Part shown: in pieces, positions 1 through 9,800 of the stretch
How the letters are laid out: each line of letters starts with the position of its first letter
How positions within the stretch are numbered: the stretch's first letter is position 1
Assembly (NCBI RefSeq): GCF_001019715.1
Contig: NZ_BBXJ01000001.1
Location: forward strand, 682,001-746,000
Source of the DNA: Rodentibacter caecimuris
Lineage (GTDB): Bacteria > Pseudomonadota > Gammaproteobacteria > Enterobacterales > Pasteurellaceae
Length of the DNA stretch: 64,000 nt
Reading direction: 5' to 3'
Notes under the pieces: generated by a model
Databases searched by the model: none
Seen by the model: only the letters and a program-made list of their open reading frames with translations
Told to the model about the DNA's origin: nothing
Position numbers and translations under genes: made by a program

Positions 1-50
1 TTACCATGGTCAATATGGGCAATAATAGAAAAGTTACGAATATTCTTCAT
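1..50 (-). CDS. lepA: Elongation factor 4 (LepA), N-terminal fragment
   Basis: Only the first 16 complete codons lie in the window; the gene continues off the left edge. The translation begins MKNIRNFSIIAHIDHGK, the conserved start of LepA, ending inside the G1 GTP-binding loop (AHIDHGK). LepA is a ribosome-bound translational GTPase related to EF-G. The gene points away from grcA, with about 120 bases between its start and the grcA terminator. That gap carries one uptake signal near 135. The call rests on a short but very characteristic peptide. Confidence 0.88.
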   Translation of the reverse strand, partial: MKNIRNFSIIAHIDHG

Positions 51-171
51 AAAAGTTTTGGTTTTCTCAAAAAATCATCAAATTTAACTGGCGGATTGTA
101 CCTGAAAAGCACCAAAACCGCTAGGGAAGAAAGGAAAGTGCGGTGGATTTTTTCTGAGTTTTAGAAAAACA

Positions 172-194
172 AAACCCCGACAAAATCGGGGTTT
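172..194 (-). terminator. Rho-independent terminator of grcA
   Basis: A 9-bp perfect stem (AAACCCCGA / TCGGGGTTT) with a 5-base loop lies 16 bases past the grcA stop. On the minus strand it is followed by a T-rich tract. Confidence 0.85.
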
Positions 195-210
195 CTATTT
201 AATCTTTCAA

Positions 211-594
211 TTACAGACTTTCAGTGAAAGTACGGGTAATAACATCACGTTGCTGTTCCGGAGTTAAAGAATTGAAACGCACTGCGTAACCGGAAACACG
301 GATTGTTAATTGTGGATATTTATCCGGATTGTTTACCGCATCTTCTAATGTTTCGCGACGTAACACGTTCACATTTAAGTGTTGACCGCCTTCCACTTTT
401 ACGGTTGGCGCAACGTTTACCGATAATTCACGGTATTCGATTTGACCAAGTTCGCTTACTGCAACAACTTGATCTTCCTTGAAATCCCCTTTTGCGCATA
501 GGCAACGAGCCTCATTCGTCTCACTATCTAACAACCAGAATGAGTTGAGTAAATTGTCATTTGCTGCTTGGGTAATTTGAATACCTTTAATCAT
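211..594 (-). CDS. grcA: Autonomous glycyl radical cofactor GrcA (YfiD)
   Basis: GrcA is a small spare glycyl-radical domain that restores activity to pyruvate formate-lyase whose backbone has been cut by oxygen. The 127-residue protein ends with RVSGYAVRF, and Gly102 is the radical residue. Residues 68-127 are almost identical to the C-terminus of PflB encoded at 49470-51782 in this window. The start ATG is preceded by GGAGT. The gene is monocistronic, closed by a strong terminator, and divergent from ung. Length and motif match the family, so the call is secure. Confidence 0.97.
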   Translation of the reverse strand: MIKGIQITQAANDNLLNSFWLLDSETNEARCLCAKGDFKEDQVVAVSELGQIEYRELSVNVAPTVKVEGGQHLNVNVLRRETLEDAVNNPDKYPQLTIRVSGYAVRFNSLTPEQQRDVITRTFTESL

Positions 595-842
595 AATAGA
601 CTCCTAAGTTGGTATGGGTATAATCATAAAACTGTGCAAATTTTATCAAAAAATTTTAATACATCAAATTCTTTTGATTAAGAATAAGCAGCTTTTTGCA
701 AATTTTTCGTGAGATCAAAAAATTTTCTTGTAGCCTAATCGAGTTACAAGACTTAAATTAACAGTTCATCAACAAATTATCTCGTTCCATAGGTTATAAC
801 TTAGTTTATAATGCGACAACTCAATTTAAAGAGGATTCAATA
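595..842. promoter_or_regulatory. Divergent grcA / ung promoter region
   Basis: This AT-rich gap of 248 bases separates the two divergent starts. A perfect -10 hexamer TATAAT lies at 807-812, about 30 bases before the ung ATG, with only a weak -35 (TTCCAT, about 785). GAGG at 831-834 is the ung ribosome site. grcA is usually induced without oxygen, but I found no good FNR box (TTGAT-N4-ATCAA). ATCAA-N6-TTGAT near 664 has its halves in the wrong order. Confidence 0.5.
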
Positions 843-1502
843 ATGAAAACATGGACAGATGTGATCGGCAAAGAAAAAGAGCAACCTTATTTCCAGCACA
901 CATTAAAACAAGTTCACCTTGCTAGACAAAGTGGGAAAACCGTTTATCCTCCGCAAGATGAAGTGTTCAACGCGTTTAAATACACCGCATTTGAAGATGT
1001 TAAAGTGGTCATTTTAGGTCAAGATCCGTACCATGGTCCAAATCAAGCACACGGGCTTGCTTTTTCAGTTAAACCGGAGGTGGCAATCCCTCCGTCCCTC
1101 GTGAATATCTATAAAGAATTAAGCCAAGATATTGCCGGTTTTCAAATGCCCTCCCACGGTTATTTAGTGAAATGGTCGGAACAAGGGGTGTTATTGCTCA
1201 ATACCGTATTAACCGTTGAGCGGGGACTTGCCCATTCACATGCCAATTTAAATTGGGAAACCTTTACCGATCGCGTTATTGAGGCACTTAATCACTATCG
1301 TAAAAATTTAGTTTTTTTGCTCTGGGGTAGCCATGCGCAGAAAAAAGGTAGAATGATTGATCGCTCTCGTCATCTGGTTCTTAGTGCGCCTCACCCGTCT
1401 CCCCTTTCAGCACATCGAGGTTTTTTAGGTTGCCGCCATTTTTCCCAAACCAATGCTTACCTGAGGGAAAACGGGATCAAAGAAATTAATTGGCAAGTTT
1501 AA
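843..1502 (+). CDS. ung: Uracil-DNA glycosylase (family 1)
   Basis: The enzyme removes uracil from DNA to start base excision repair. The 219-residue protein has the catalytic water-activating motif GQDPYHG (about residues 60-66) and the DNA-intercalating loop [11 protein letters not shown] near the C-terminus. Both are complete. Length is normal for the family (about 220-230). The start has GAGG eight bases upstream. It stands alone, followed by a USS just after the stop (AAAGTGCGGTCAA at 1501). Confidence 0.97.
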   Translation: MKTWTDVIGKEKEQPYFQHTLKQVHLARQSGKTVYPPQDEVFNAFKYTAFEDVKVVILGQDPYHGPNQAHGLAFSVKPEVAIPPSLVNIYKELSQDIAGFQMPSHGYLVKWSEQGVLLLNTVLTVERGLAHSHANLNWETFTDRVIEALNHYRKNLVFLLWGSHAQKKGRMIDRSRHLVLSAPHPSPLSAHRGFLGCRHFSQTNAYLRENGIKEINWQV

Positions 1503-1581
1503 AGTGCGGTCAATTTTTCATGGTTTTTTATAGAGACATTTAGTGATTCGCTAAGTAAATTCCAATTAAAGGAGGAAAGTA

Positions 1582-1941
1582 ATGAATCAGCGTGAGATGT
1601 TGCTGACCTACGCTGCCGAACAATATGGTACATCACCTGAATATTTATGGAAAAAATTCCCAAGTTATGCCGTTCTTCGCCATAATAATCTGAGAGCAAA
1701 ATGGTATGCCCTCATTGCAAACGTACCTAAAATGAAACTGGGTTTAAACGAGGAAGGAAATGTAGAAATTGCCAATTTTAAGTGTATTCCCGAATTAGTC
1801 GGAGCCTTACGACAAAATAAAAATATTTTCCCCGCTTATCACATGAACAAGGAGCATTGGATTACCGTTATACTGGATAACAACGTCCCTGATGATGAGT
1901 TATGTCGGTTAATGGAAGAAAGTTATAGATTAACAGGGTAA
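1582..1941 (+). CDS. MmcQ/YjbR family protein
   Basis: A 119-residue protein of the MmcQ/YjbR family (double-wing fold, function not established). The typical pattern is visible: an N-terminal helix (NQREMLLTYAAEQYG), then PEYLWKKFPSYAVLRH, a WYALI strand, and a C-terminal YHMNKEHWITVIL segment. AAAGGAGGAAAGTA immediately before the ATG is an unusually strong ribosome site, which fixes the start. It sits between ung and the convergent tadA and is probably transcribed alone or by read-through from ung. The family assignment is good; no function should be inferred. Confidence 0.85.
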   Translation: MNQREMLLTYAAEQYGTSPEYLWKKFPSYAVLRHNNLRAKWYALIANVPKMKLGLNEEGNVEIANFKCIPELVGALRQNKNIFPAYHMNKEHWITVILDNNVPDDELCRLMEESYRLTG

Positions 1942-1997
1942 TTCCAAAACCGCTTAAATAAGTATTAAAAAATGTTTATGGGAGGGAAAAGTGTAAC

Positions 1998-2501
<504 letters not shown>

Positions 2502-3353
2502 TTATACAGAGAAAGGATACTTAATCGGCTCGTGAGATTGATAGCCAATCACCTTGAAATCATCCATCGTTACCCAAGTTTCCAAATCTTCTAGGGTTTT
2601 GATATCCGGATTTATCTCCAGTTTCGGTAACGGAAACGGTTCACGTTTTAATTGCACATCACGCATTAATTCCAATTGATCTTCATAAATGTGTGCATTA
2701 ATAATTTTATGGAAGGCTTTGCCCGCTTTCTTTCCGGTAATTTGAGCCATTAACGCTAAAAAAGTAAAAACTTGAATTTGATTGAAATTTAATCCTAACG
2801 GCACATCGCAAGAACGTTGATAACTGGTGAGATGTAAAGTATCGCCTACCAGGGAAAAGGTATGGGTGTGCATACAAGGGCGCAAGCAGCCAAGATCAAT
2901 CTCCCCCGGGTTGAAAAACGTCATAATTTCACCACGATCATCAATGCCTTGAGTAAGATTATTCACAATTTTACGTAACTGATCGACGGTTTCGCCGTTC
3001 GGTTTTCGCCATGATCTGCCCTGAACACCGTAAACACGCCCCATATCATCAGTGCCTTTACGATGAGGATTTGCCAACCAAGCCACATTGTCATTAGCAT
3101 TTGCATCCCACGTTTTGGTGCCGAGTTTGCGGAAGTCCGCCGCATTATCATAGCCCCGAATGTAGCCTAAAAATTCCGCAATCGCGGCTTTCCAATAACT
3201 TTTGCGAGTCGTGATAAGCGGAAATTGGTTATTCGCAACATCATATTCCAAATCGGCATTAATCACCGTTAGACAACGTTTGCCCGTGCGTTTATTGGCG
3301 ATCCATTCTCCTTCATCAATAATTCGACGGCAAAGATCAAGATATTGTTTCAT
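2502..3353 (-). CDS. thyA: Thymidylate synthase (ThyA), Haemophilus-type
   Basis: The enzyme makes dTMP from dUMP with methylene-tetrahydrofolate. The catalytic cysteine is Cys160 in [10 protein letters not shown], followed by the dUMP-phosphate-binding [13 protein letters not shown] (178-190), where the family's Arg and Asn are present. At 283 residues it is longer and more divergent than E. coli ThyA, as is typical of the Haemophilus branch. The product, dihydrofolate, is recycled by FolA encoded at 63065. It is co-directional with lgt (9-base gap) and tadA. Confidence 0.96.
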   Translation of the reverse strand: MKQYLDLCRRIIDEGEWIANKRTGKRCLTVINADLEYDVANNQFPLITTRKSYWKAAIAEFLGYIRGYDNAADFRKLGTKTWDANANDNVAWLANPHRKGTDDMGRVYGVQGRSWRKPNGETVDQLRKIVNNLTQGIDDRGEIMTFFNPGEIDLGCLRPCMHTHTFSLVGDTLHLTSYQRSCDVPLGLNFNQIQVFTFLALMAQITGKKAGKAFHKIINAHIYEDQLELMRDVQLKREPFPLPKLEINPDIKTLEDLETWVTMDDFKVIGYQSHEPIKYPFSV

Positions 3354-3362
3354 AAAAACTCC

Positions 3363-4166
3363 TTAATTTTTCACCGCACTTTTGCGGGTATAAGCCCATA
3401 ACATAATCAAACCGCCGCCAATAATCATTGGTAAACATAATGCTTGACCGCGGGTCATCACCCCTAGGAATGATTCAACCTCCGGTTCACGCACATATTC
3501 CACAACAAAACGAAATACACCATAACCGATTAAAAATAGACCGGAAACCGATCCTGCCGGACGTGGTTTTTTAATGAAAAAGTTAAGGATAGTAAATAAC
3601 ACCAAGCCTTCTAAAAAGGCTTCATAAAGCTGTGAAGGATGGCGTGGCAATAAAAGCGGGTCATTCGGGAAAATCATCGCCCAAGGTACATCGGTTTCAC
3701 GTCCCCAAAGTTCAAGGTTAATAAAATTGCCAATACGCCCTAAACCCAAACCGAATGGGATCAACGGTGCCATAAAATCTGCCGTTACCCAAAACTGACG
3801 CTTTTGCGAACGGGAAGTCCAAATCATCGCAACAATTACCCCGATTAACCCGCCATGGAACGACATTCCTCCTTCCCATACTCGGAATAAGTAAAGCGGA
3901 TCCCGTAAGAAATGATCCAAGTTATAGAAGAACACATCACCAATACGCCCTCCTAAAAATACCCCCATAAAACCGTTGAAAAGTAAGGTATCCACTTGTT
4001 CAACCGTCCAACCGCTATTGGGTTGGTTAGCACGTCTCACGGCAAGCCAACGGGCAAAAACAAAACCAAGCAAATACATTAAACCGTACCAACGCAAGCC
4101 GATATTGCTATCACCAAAGGTAAAAATGCTCGGATCAAAATGGGGAAGGAGTAGATATTGATTCAT
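3363..4166 (-). CDS. lgt: Prolipoprotein diacylglyceryl transferase
   Basis: Lgt transfers diacylglycerol from phosphatidylglycerol to the lipobox cysteine of prolipoproteins in the inner membrane. The 267-residue protein has about seven hydrophobic segments. It carries the conserved HGGLIGV motif and the Lgt signature [18 protein letters not shown]. Candidate substrates in this window include the lipoproteins at 17597, 43857, 48099 and 61108. It sits between the TSUP gene (8 bases upstream) and thyA. The lgt-thyA linkage is widespread in gamma-proteobacteria. Confidence 0.96.
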   Translation of the reverse strand: MNQYLLLPHFDPSIFTFGDSNIGLRWYGLMYLLGFVFARWLAVRRANQPNSGWTVEQVDTLLFNGFMGVFLGGRIGDVFFYNLDHFLRDPLYLFRVWEGGMSFHGGLIGVIVAMIWTSRSQKRQFWVTADFMAPLIPFGLGLGRIGNFINLELWGRETDVPWAMIFPNDPLLLPRHPSQLYEAFLEGLVLFTILNFFIKKPRPAGSVSGLFLIGYGVFRFVVEYVREPEVESFLGVMTRGQALCLPMIIGGGLIMLWAYTRKSAVKN

Positions 4167-4174
4167 AATTTTCC

Positions 4175-4972
4175 TTATTTCAGAAACATATCAATGGCGA
4201 TGGCAATTAATAATAATGCAAAGCCCTTTTTCAACATTGACACCGGTAATTTCGCGGTTGCCGTTGCGCCTAATTTCGAGGTGAAAAACGAGGTAGCGGT
4301 AATACCGAATACTGCGGGCAAATAAATATAACCCAAAGAATAATCGGGCATAGCAGGATTATCCCAACCGCTCACCATAAAACTCAACATACCGGATAGA
4401 CCAAGTAACATACCGCAAAAAGCGGAGGAACCGATCGCTTTTTTCATATCGATTCCGCGTGAATTTAAAAACGGCACGATAAAACCGCCACCGCCAATAC
4501 CTGCCGCACTGGATGCCATACCGATTAAAATACCGCCGATAATGGAGGATTTTGTCGTCAGTGTTTTTGTCGATTCCGTTGCTTTCGGTTTGATAGAAAT
4601 TACCATTTTTACGGCTAAATAAACCACAAGGCAAGCAAATAACTTTGCCACAATATCGCGATCTAATTTGCCAATGAATAAACCGGAAATAAAGACTGTA
4701 ATCATAATCACGGGAGCGAGAATTTTTACAGCCTCCCACACAATATTGCCCAATTTATGATGACGTTGTGCCGAAGAAAATCCTGTAATCACAATAGTAG
4801 CAAAAGAAGTGCCAAGTGCGGTTGACATCAGCAACGGTTCAGGTACCCCCATCATTGGCAACAAATAAACCAATACAGGCACGATCACCAAACCGCCGCC
4901 AATACCGAATAAGCCGGCAAGAAACCCGACAAGGGCGCCAACTAACAGGCAAATTACAATAAAAGCCAGCAT
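4175..4972 (-). CDS. TSUP (TauE/SafE) family membrane transporter
   Basis: A 265-residue polytopic membrane protein of the TauE/SafE family, which exports or imports sulfur-containing organic anions and related compounds; the substrate here is unknown. Two homologous halves are visible, each opening with a glycine-rich motif ([15 protein letters not shown] near residue 20 and [16 protein letters not shown] near 155), the family hallmark. It lies 3 bases after rppH and 8 before lgt, in a tight operon. The operon position is conserved in Haemophilus but gives no clue to substrate. Confidence 0.9.
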   Translation of the reverse strand: MLAFIVICLLVGALVGFLAGLFGIGGGLVIVPVLVYLLPMMGVPEPLLMSTALGTSFATIVITGFSSAQRHHKLGNIVWEAVKILAPVIMITVFISGLFIGKLDRDIVAKLFACLVVYLAVKMVISIKPKATESTKTLTTKSSIIGGILIGMASSAAGIGGGGFIVPFLNSRGIDMKKAIGSSAFCGMLLGLSGMLSFMVSGWDNPAMPDYSLGYIYLPAVFGITATSFFTSKLGATATAKLPVSMLKKGFALLLIAIAIDMFLK

Positions 4973-4975
4973 AGC

Positions 4976-5557
4976 CTAACCTCTTTTATTAAACGGACGT
5001 TTAGAATATTTTGAATAATGGGATTTACGCGAAGGTGTGAATTTTTGTTCTCGTTCCGATTGATCTACCGATTTCTCTTTCTCATTAGAAAATAAAAAAG
5101 TAGCAAATTCTTTCATCGCCCGACGATACACTTCTTTCTTAAATGATACGACTTGGCGTACGGGATACCAAAAACTTACCCAACGCCAGCCATCAAATTC
5201 AGGGGATTTAGTCGTTTGCATATTGATATTTTTTTCATCAGAAATCAGCTGTAATAAAAACCAACGCTGTTTTTGCCCGATACACATCGGCTTACTGTCA
5301 TAACGCAACAAACGCTTTGGTAATTTATAACGCAGCCAATGTTTCGAAACAGATAAGATACGTACATCTTTCGGCTGTAATCCCACTTCTTCATATAATT
5401 CGCGATACATCGCTTGCTCGGCACTCTCATTATCATTAATGCCGCCTTGTGGGAACTGCCAAGAATTCTGCCCATAGCGTTTAGCCCAAAGCACCTGTCC
5501 TTTTCGATTGCAAATCACAATTCCCACATTTGGACGGTAGCCATCAAAATCGATCAC
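4976..5557 (-). CDS. rppH: RNA pyrophosphohydrolase RppH (NudH)
   Basis: RppH removes pyrophosphate from the 5' end of triphosphorylated RNAs and so triggers RNase E-dependent decay. It starts with a GTG at 5557, and the peptide from there ([17 protein letters not shown]) aligns with the E. coli start. The Nudix box [23 protein letters not shown] (from about residue 38) has all catalytic Glu residues. The C-terminal tail after about residue 160 is basic and low in complexity. At 193 residues it is slightly longer than usual. It heads the five-gene operon to tadA; AAGG lies 10 bases upstream. Confidence 0.95.
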   Translation of the reverse strand: MIDFDGYRPNVGIVICNRKGQVLWAKRYGQNSWQFPQGGINDNESAEQAMYRELYEEVGLQPKDVRILSVSKHWLRYKLPKRLLRYDSKPMCIGQKQRWFLLQLISDEKNINMQTTKSPEFDGWRWVSFWYPVRQVVSFKKEVYRRAMKEFATFLFSNEKEKSVDQSEREQKFTPSRKSHYSKYSKRPFNKRG

Positions 5558-6065
5558 TATCGTTTTACCTTAAATTTTTATAAAAATAATCTGTGAATTG
5601 TTCCATAAATCCGTGTTTTTATCAACCAAAGCGGCAAAAGTGCGGTCATTTCTCAAACCATTTTCAGATTGTGGATAACATTGTGATTAACTCAATCATA
5701 ATCCACAATAAATCTGTGTGAAAAATTACAAGAGGCTTTTATTCTCGTTGGATCCTCTCACTTTAATAAAATTTTTTGCCAAGATCCTTTTTTAAAAAGG
5801 ATCCGCACTTTATTTCATCAAAGTACGGTTGAAAACTATTCATTATTCCCAAGTAAGCAATTGTCAGCTGAAATTTCAGCTTCTCCTGAAGATTATCCAA
5901 TATTTCTGTGGATAAAATTGTGATTGAGAAAATTCAAAAGGCGGTATAACTTTTCCCAATCCGCTAGGCGAGATTTTACAGTTAATTTAATTCTTTATAA
6001 TTCAAATAGTTAGATTAAATTCTATCAAGCAGCTGTAATGTGAATAACAGAATAAATATTGCTGT
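5558..6065. other. 508-base non-coding stretch with DnaA boxes and a hairpin
   Basis: I find no gene here. The stretch contains a USS (about 5639), two perfect DnaA boxes with near matches (listed separately), and a palindrome at 5783-5803 (GATCCTTTTT-T-AAAAAGGATC). The palindrome is flanked by another GGATCC at about 5750. It must also hold the rppH operon promoter. Function beyond that is unknown. Confidence 0.5.
5670..5925. repeat. Direct repeat containing perfect DnaA boxes
   Basis: The 19-mer TGTGGATAACATTGTGATT at 5670-5688 recurs at 5907-5925 with a single change. Each copy begins with TGTGGATAA, the exact complement of the DnaA box TTATCCACA. A third, one-mismatch box (TAATCCACA) lies at 5699-5707 and a two-mismatch one (TTATCCAAT) at 5893-5901. 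This could be a DnaA-titrating or DnaA-regulated element. It is not an obvious oriC, because dnaA, gidA and 13-mer repeats are absent. Confidence 0.5.
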
Positions 6066-6635
6066 CTATTTTTTAGGCTGACCGTCGATCCCGTTCAAAT
6101 AACGTTCCCAATCAAAGTATTGACCCGGATCGATCTTACGCCCTGGAGATATATCCGAATGTCCCACAATACGGTTTTGCGTGATGTTTGGATAAGCCGC
6201 CATAATACACTTGGTAAGTTGTTGTAGCGCGTCGTATTGAGCATCGGTAAAAGGTTGCTCATTACTCCCTTCAAGCTCAATACCAATGGAAAAATCATTA
6301 CATCTTTCACGTCCCTCAAAGCTGGAGATCCCAGCATGCCAGGCACGATCATTAAAATTCACATATTGTGTAATAATGCCACAACGATCGATCAAACAAT
6401 GGGCCGATACACGCATTGAATGAATTTCCTCAAAATAAGGATGAAGTTTAGGATCTAACTTACCCTGAAAAAAATCATCAATATACCCACCACCAAATTG
6501 TTCCGGTGGTAGGCTAATATAATGAATCACCAACAAAGAAATATCTTCCTTATCCAAACGTTCATCAAAATGGGGCGAAAGAATTCGTCGGCAATCAGTC
6601 AACCAACCTTGTTCAATACATTTCAGTTTTTTCAT
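6066..6635 (-). CDS. ampD: 1,6-anhydro-N-acetylmuramyl-L-alanine amidase AmpD
   Basis: AmpD is a cytoplasmic zinc amidase that cleaves the peptide from anhydro-muropeptides during cell-wall recycling. The 189-residue protein keeps the amidase_2 zinc set: His38 (VIHYISLPP), His159 (VGHSDISPGRK) and Asp169 (IDPGQYFDW). No signal peptide is present, as expected for AmpD. It is divergent from pilA, sharing the short region with the CRP-S site. The ampD-pilA arrangement is also found in H. influenzae. Confidence 0.95.
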   Translation of the reverse strand: MKKLKCIEQGWLTDCRRILSPHFDERLDKEDISLLVIHYISLPPEQFGGGYIDDFFQGKLDPKLHPYFEEIHSMRVSAHCLIDRCGIITQYVNFNDRAWHAGISSFEGRERCNDFSIGIELEGSNEQPFTDAQYDALQQLTKCIMAAYPNITQNRIVGHSDISPGRKIDPGQYFDWERYLNGIDGQPKK

Positions 6636-6651
6636 TATTTTCTCCTATTTT

Positions 6652-6667
6652 TGCGAGTATGATCGCA
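6652..6667. promoter_or_regulatory. CRP-S site (Sxy-dependent competence operator) of pilABCD
   Basis: TGCGA-GTATGA-TCGCA is a perfect match to the CRP-S form, in which C/G replaces the T/A of the standard TGTGA-N6-TCACA core. In Pasteurellaceae such sites need both CRP and Sxy and mark the competence regulon; pilA is a known member. The site ends 91 bases before the pilA ATG. Confidence 0.85.
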
Positions 6668-6758
6668 GAAAAAGTGCGGTCAATTTTACAAAGTTTTTTT
6701 CCTTCTAGACAATGCTCTCGCCAATATCGGCTTAACCCGCATTTATAAAGGAAAATCA

Positions 6759-7196
6759 ATGAAACTCATCTCTCAACCCGGACTGAAAAAAGGATTTACG
6801 CTCATTGAATTAATGATCGTGATTGCAATCATTGCAATTCTTGCCACTATCGCCATTCCGTCTTATCAAAATTATACCAAAAAGGCGGCAATGTCCGAAT
6901 TGCTACAAGCCTCTGCCCCATTTAAATCAGATGTCGAACTCTGTGTTTACGGCACCGGCAACACCTCAAATTGTAGTGGCGGCTCAAATGGTGTTGCCGC
7001 CAACATTACCACCGCAAAAGGCTACATAAAAAGTGTAAACACGAGTGCAGGCGTAATAACTGTTACAGGTAACGGCACATTAGATGGAATAGAATATACC
7101 CTCACCGCAAACGGCGATAAATCGAAAGGTGTGACTTGGTCAACCACCTGTATCGGCGATACGTCCTTATTTCCGGCAGGATTCTGTTCAAAATGA
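6759..7196 (+). CDS. pilA: Type IV pilin PilA
   Basis: Major subunit of the competence/type IV pilus. The leader [12 protein letters not shown] is cut by PilD between Gly12 and Phe13 ([17 protein letters not shown]). Glu at mature position 5 and the hydrophobic assembly helix are present. The C-terminal globular part has two cysteine pairs ([11 protein letters not shown] and [13 protein letters not shown]). The second pair forms the usual D-loop. AAAGGAAAA precedes the ATG. The stop overlaps the pilB start (ATGA). Transcription should depend on CRP and Sxy through the site at 6652. Confidence 0.96.
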   Translation: MKLISQPGLKKGFTLIELMIVIAIIAILATIAIPSYQNYTKKAAMSELLQASAPFKSDVELCVYGTGNTSNCSGGSNGVAANITTAKGYIKSVNTSAGVITVTGNGTLDGIEYTLTANGDKSKGVTWSTTCIGDTSLFPAGFCSK

Positions 7197-8581
7197 CACC
7201 GGCATTACTTGAACATCGTATAACGGCACAAAACGGTGAGATCTTTTCGATCTCATCAGAGCTATGGGAACGCAATAAACAGCAACAGGCTCTATTTTTG
7301 CACTATTTTTCCCTGCCTTTAAAAGAAGAGGAAAATCGTCTATGGCTCGGTGTCGATTCTCTCTCCAATCTCTCAGCTTGCGAAACTATTGCTTTTGTTA
7401 CCGGAAAATTGGTTGAACCGGTTTTGCTTGACAGCACACAACTCAAAGATCTTCTGCAACAACTTTCGCCGCAATCCGTACAAGTAGAAGAGCAAATAAA
7501 TTTCTACCACCCTCAAGAGCAAGAACATCAGGAAAAAAACGATGACGAACCTATTATCCAATTACTCAATCGTATTTTTGAGGCAGCACTACAAAAAAAC
7601 GCTTCCGATATTCACTTAGAAACTTTACAGGATTGTTTTCAAGTGCGGTTTAGAATTGACGGGGTTTTACAACCCCAAGCACCGATTAGTAAAAATTTAG
7701 CCAATCGGTTAATTTCCCGATTAAAACTGCTTGCTAAACTTGATATCAGCGAAACCCGATTACCACAAGACGGGCGTTTTCAATTTAAAACAACGTTCTC
7801 CGATATTCTTGATTTTCGCCTTTCTACACTGCCTACCCATTGGGGCGAAAAAGTCGTACTTCGCGCACAACAAAATAAACCGGTGGAATTGAGTTTTGCA
7901 GAACTGGGCATGACGGAATCACAACAACACACTTTTCAGCAGGCACTCCGTCAACCTCAAGGTTTAATTCTGGTTACCGGCCCAACCGGTAGCGGAAAAA
8001 GTATCTCCCTTTATACCGCACTTCAGTGGTTAAATACACCCGATAAACACATTATGACCGCAGAGGATCCCATCGAAATTGAATTAACGGGGATTATCCA
8101 AAGCCAAATTAATCCGCAAATCGGACTGGATTTTAGCCGCTTATTACGTTCATTTTTACGACAAGATCCCGACATTATTATGCTCGGTGAAATCCGAGAT
8201 GAAGAAAGTGCGACAATGGCACTACGGGCGGCGCAAACCGGACATTTAGTGCTTTCAACCTTACATACAAATGATGCCATTTCTGCTATATCACGCTTAC
8301 AACAACTTGGGATTCAACAACACGAAATAGAAAGTAGTTTATTACTGGTGATAGCCCAACGGCTTGTGCGAAAACGCTGCCAAAAGTGCGGTCAATTTTC
8401 CATTGATTCTTGCGATTGCCATCAAGGTTATCGCGGCAGAATTGGCGTTTATCAATTCTTACATCGTCAACAAAACAACTATCAAACCGATTTTGCCAAT
8501 CTCCGTCAAAGCGGGTTAGAAAAAGTAAAACAAGGCATCACCGATGAGGCGGAAATTTATCGTGTTTTGGGAGGCGAATAA
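7193..8581 (+). CDS. pilB: Type IV pilus assembly ATPase PilB
   Basis: Hexameric cytoplasmic ATPase that powers pilus extension. The ATG at 7193 overlaps the pilA stop and is preferred to an upstream start inside pilA. It gives 462 residues, short for PilB because the N-terminal N1D domain is reduced. Walker A GPTGSGKS is at 263-270, the Asp box is near EDPIEIE, Walker B is [12 protein letters not shown], and a His box follows ([13 protein letters not shown]). A zinc-binding tetracysteine ([14 protein letters not shown]) lies near the C-terminus. Second gene of pilABCD. Confidence 0.96.
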   Translation: MTPALLEHRITAQNGEIFSISSELWERNKQQQALFLHYFSLPLKEEENRLWLGVDSLSNLSACETIAFVTGKLVEPVLLDSTQLKDLLQQLSPQSVQVEEQINFYHPQEQEHQEKNDDEPIIQLLNRIFEAALQKNASDIHLETLQDCFQVRFRIDGVLQPQAPISKNLANRLISRLKLLAKLDISETRLPQDGRFQFKTTFSDILDFRLSTLPTHWGEKVVLRAQQNKPVELSFAELGMTESQQHTFQQALRQPQGLILVTGPTGSGKSISLYTALQWLNTPDKHIMTAEDPIEIELTGIIQSQINPQIGLDFSRLLRSFLRQDPDIIMLGEIRDEESATMALRAAQTGHLVLSTLHTNDAISAISRLQQLGIQQHEIESSLLLVIAQRLVRKRCQKCGQFSIDSCDCHQGYRGRIGVYQFLHRQQNNYQTDFANLRQSGLEKVKQGITDEAEIYRVLGGE

Positions 8582-8582
8582 A

Positions 8583-9800
8583 ATGGCAAAAAAACTTTTT
8601 TACTACCGGGCACATAATGCCCTAAAGCAAATGCAAAGAGGCTCAATCATTGCCGACTCAATGCAACAAGCGCAATTTCGATTGATGAACCGAGGGCTCA
8701 CCAATGTCAAATTACAAAAAAACTGGCAACTCAACAGTAAACCGAAAAAAACAGAAATTAGTGCATTATTGAATCAACTTACCACGCTTCTACAATCTGC
8801 GATTCCGCTTAAACACAGTTTACAAATTTTGCAACAAAATTGTACCCAACTTGCTTTAAATGCCTGGCTGGAACAGCTGTTAAAATCTATTGAAGCCGGA
8901 TTATCTTTTTCCCAAAGTATTGAGCAACAAGGCAAGTATCTTACCCAACAAGAAATTCAATTAATTCAGGTTGGCGAAATGACGGGAAAACTGGCAACTG
9001 TTTGCAGCAAAATTGCATCACATCGCCATCAATCCCTAACACTACAACGCAGATTACAAAAAATTATGCTGTATCCCGCTATGGTATTGGGAATCTCTTT
9101 ATTGCTAACACTTGCACTTTTACTTTTTATCGTGCCGCAATTTGCCGAAATGTATCAAGGTAATAATACTGAGTTACCCGCACTCACTTCGCTGTTACTT
9201 TCCACCTCAAATCTGCTTAAAGAAGATATCGGCATCTTGCTATTTTTTACGCTGATATTCATCCTGTTTTATCAATTAAAATTAAAGCATTCCTCACACT
9301 TTCAACGGAAAAAAGCTCAAATCATTGCTGTGATGCCGATTTTTGGCAATATTCAGCAGCTCTCCCGTTTAGTAAATTTCAGCCAAAGTCTATACATTAT
9401 GTTACAAGCCGGTGTGCCACTTAATCAGGCTTTACATAGTTTTCTACCACGCATACAAACTTGGCAAACTAAAAAAGCCATCTTGAGTGATCAAATTCTT
9501 GATACTGAAGTTAGGTCAATTTTACATTGGGTTTCACAAGGTTATGCCTTTTCAGATAGCATAAGTAGCCACCTATTTCCTATGGAGGCACAACAAATGC
9601 TGCAAATCGGAGAAAAAAGTGGAAAACTGGCTTTGATGTTACAACATATTGCAGAAAACTATCAGGAAAAACTCAATCATCAAATTGACCTCCTTTCTCA
9701 AATGTTAGAACCAATGATGATGGTGATTATTGGAAGCCTCATAGGCATCATTATGATGGGAATGTATTTACCGATTTTTAATATGGGATCGGTGGTGTAA
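8583..9800 (+). CDS. pilC: Type IV pilus inner-membrane platform protein PilC
   Basis: PilC (GspF family) is the inner-membrane platform on which PilB works. I take the ATG at 8583, one base after the pilB stop, giving 405 residues, and not an earlier in-frame ATG inside pilB. Two T2SSF domains are visible (about 70-190 and 270-395), each with the QLTTLLQSAIPL-type or QSLYIMLQAGVPL-type motif and followed by membrane segments. The last helix ends MGMYLPIFNMGSVV. Its stop overlaps the pilD start (TAATG), which suggests translational coupling. Confidence 0.95.
   Translation: MAKKLFYYRAHNALKQMQRGSIIADSMQQAQFRLMNRGLTNVKLQKNWQLNSKPKKTEISALLNQLTTLLQSAIPLKHSLQILQQNCTQLALNAWLEQLLKSIEAGLSFSQSIEQQGKYLTQQEIQLIQVGEMTGKLATVCSKIASHRHQSLTLQRRLQKIMLYPAMVLGISLLLTLALLLFIVPQFAEMYQGNNTELPALTSLLLSTSNLLKEDIGILLFFTLIFILFYQLKLKHSSHFQRKKAQIIAVMPIFGNIQQLSRLVNFSQSLYIMLQAGVPLNQALHSFLPRIQTWQTKKAILSDQILDTEVRSILHWVSQGYAFSDSISSHLFPMEAQQMLQIGEKSGKLALMLQHIAENYQEKLNHQIDLLSQMLEPMMMVIIGSLIGIIMMGMYLPIFNMGSVV

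Noticed and set aside
664-680. FNR box upstream of grcA (ATCAA-N6-TTGAT)
   Set aside because: The half-sites are in reverse order and spacing is six, not four, so it does not match TTGAT-N4-ATCAA.
5558-6065. Chromosomal origin of replication
   Set aside because: DnaA boxes are present but no AT-rich 13-mer array, no dnaA, gidA or other origin neighbours, and few GATC sites apart from the BamHI-like repeats.
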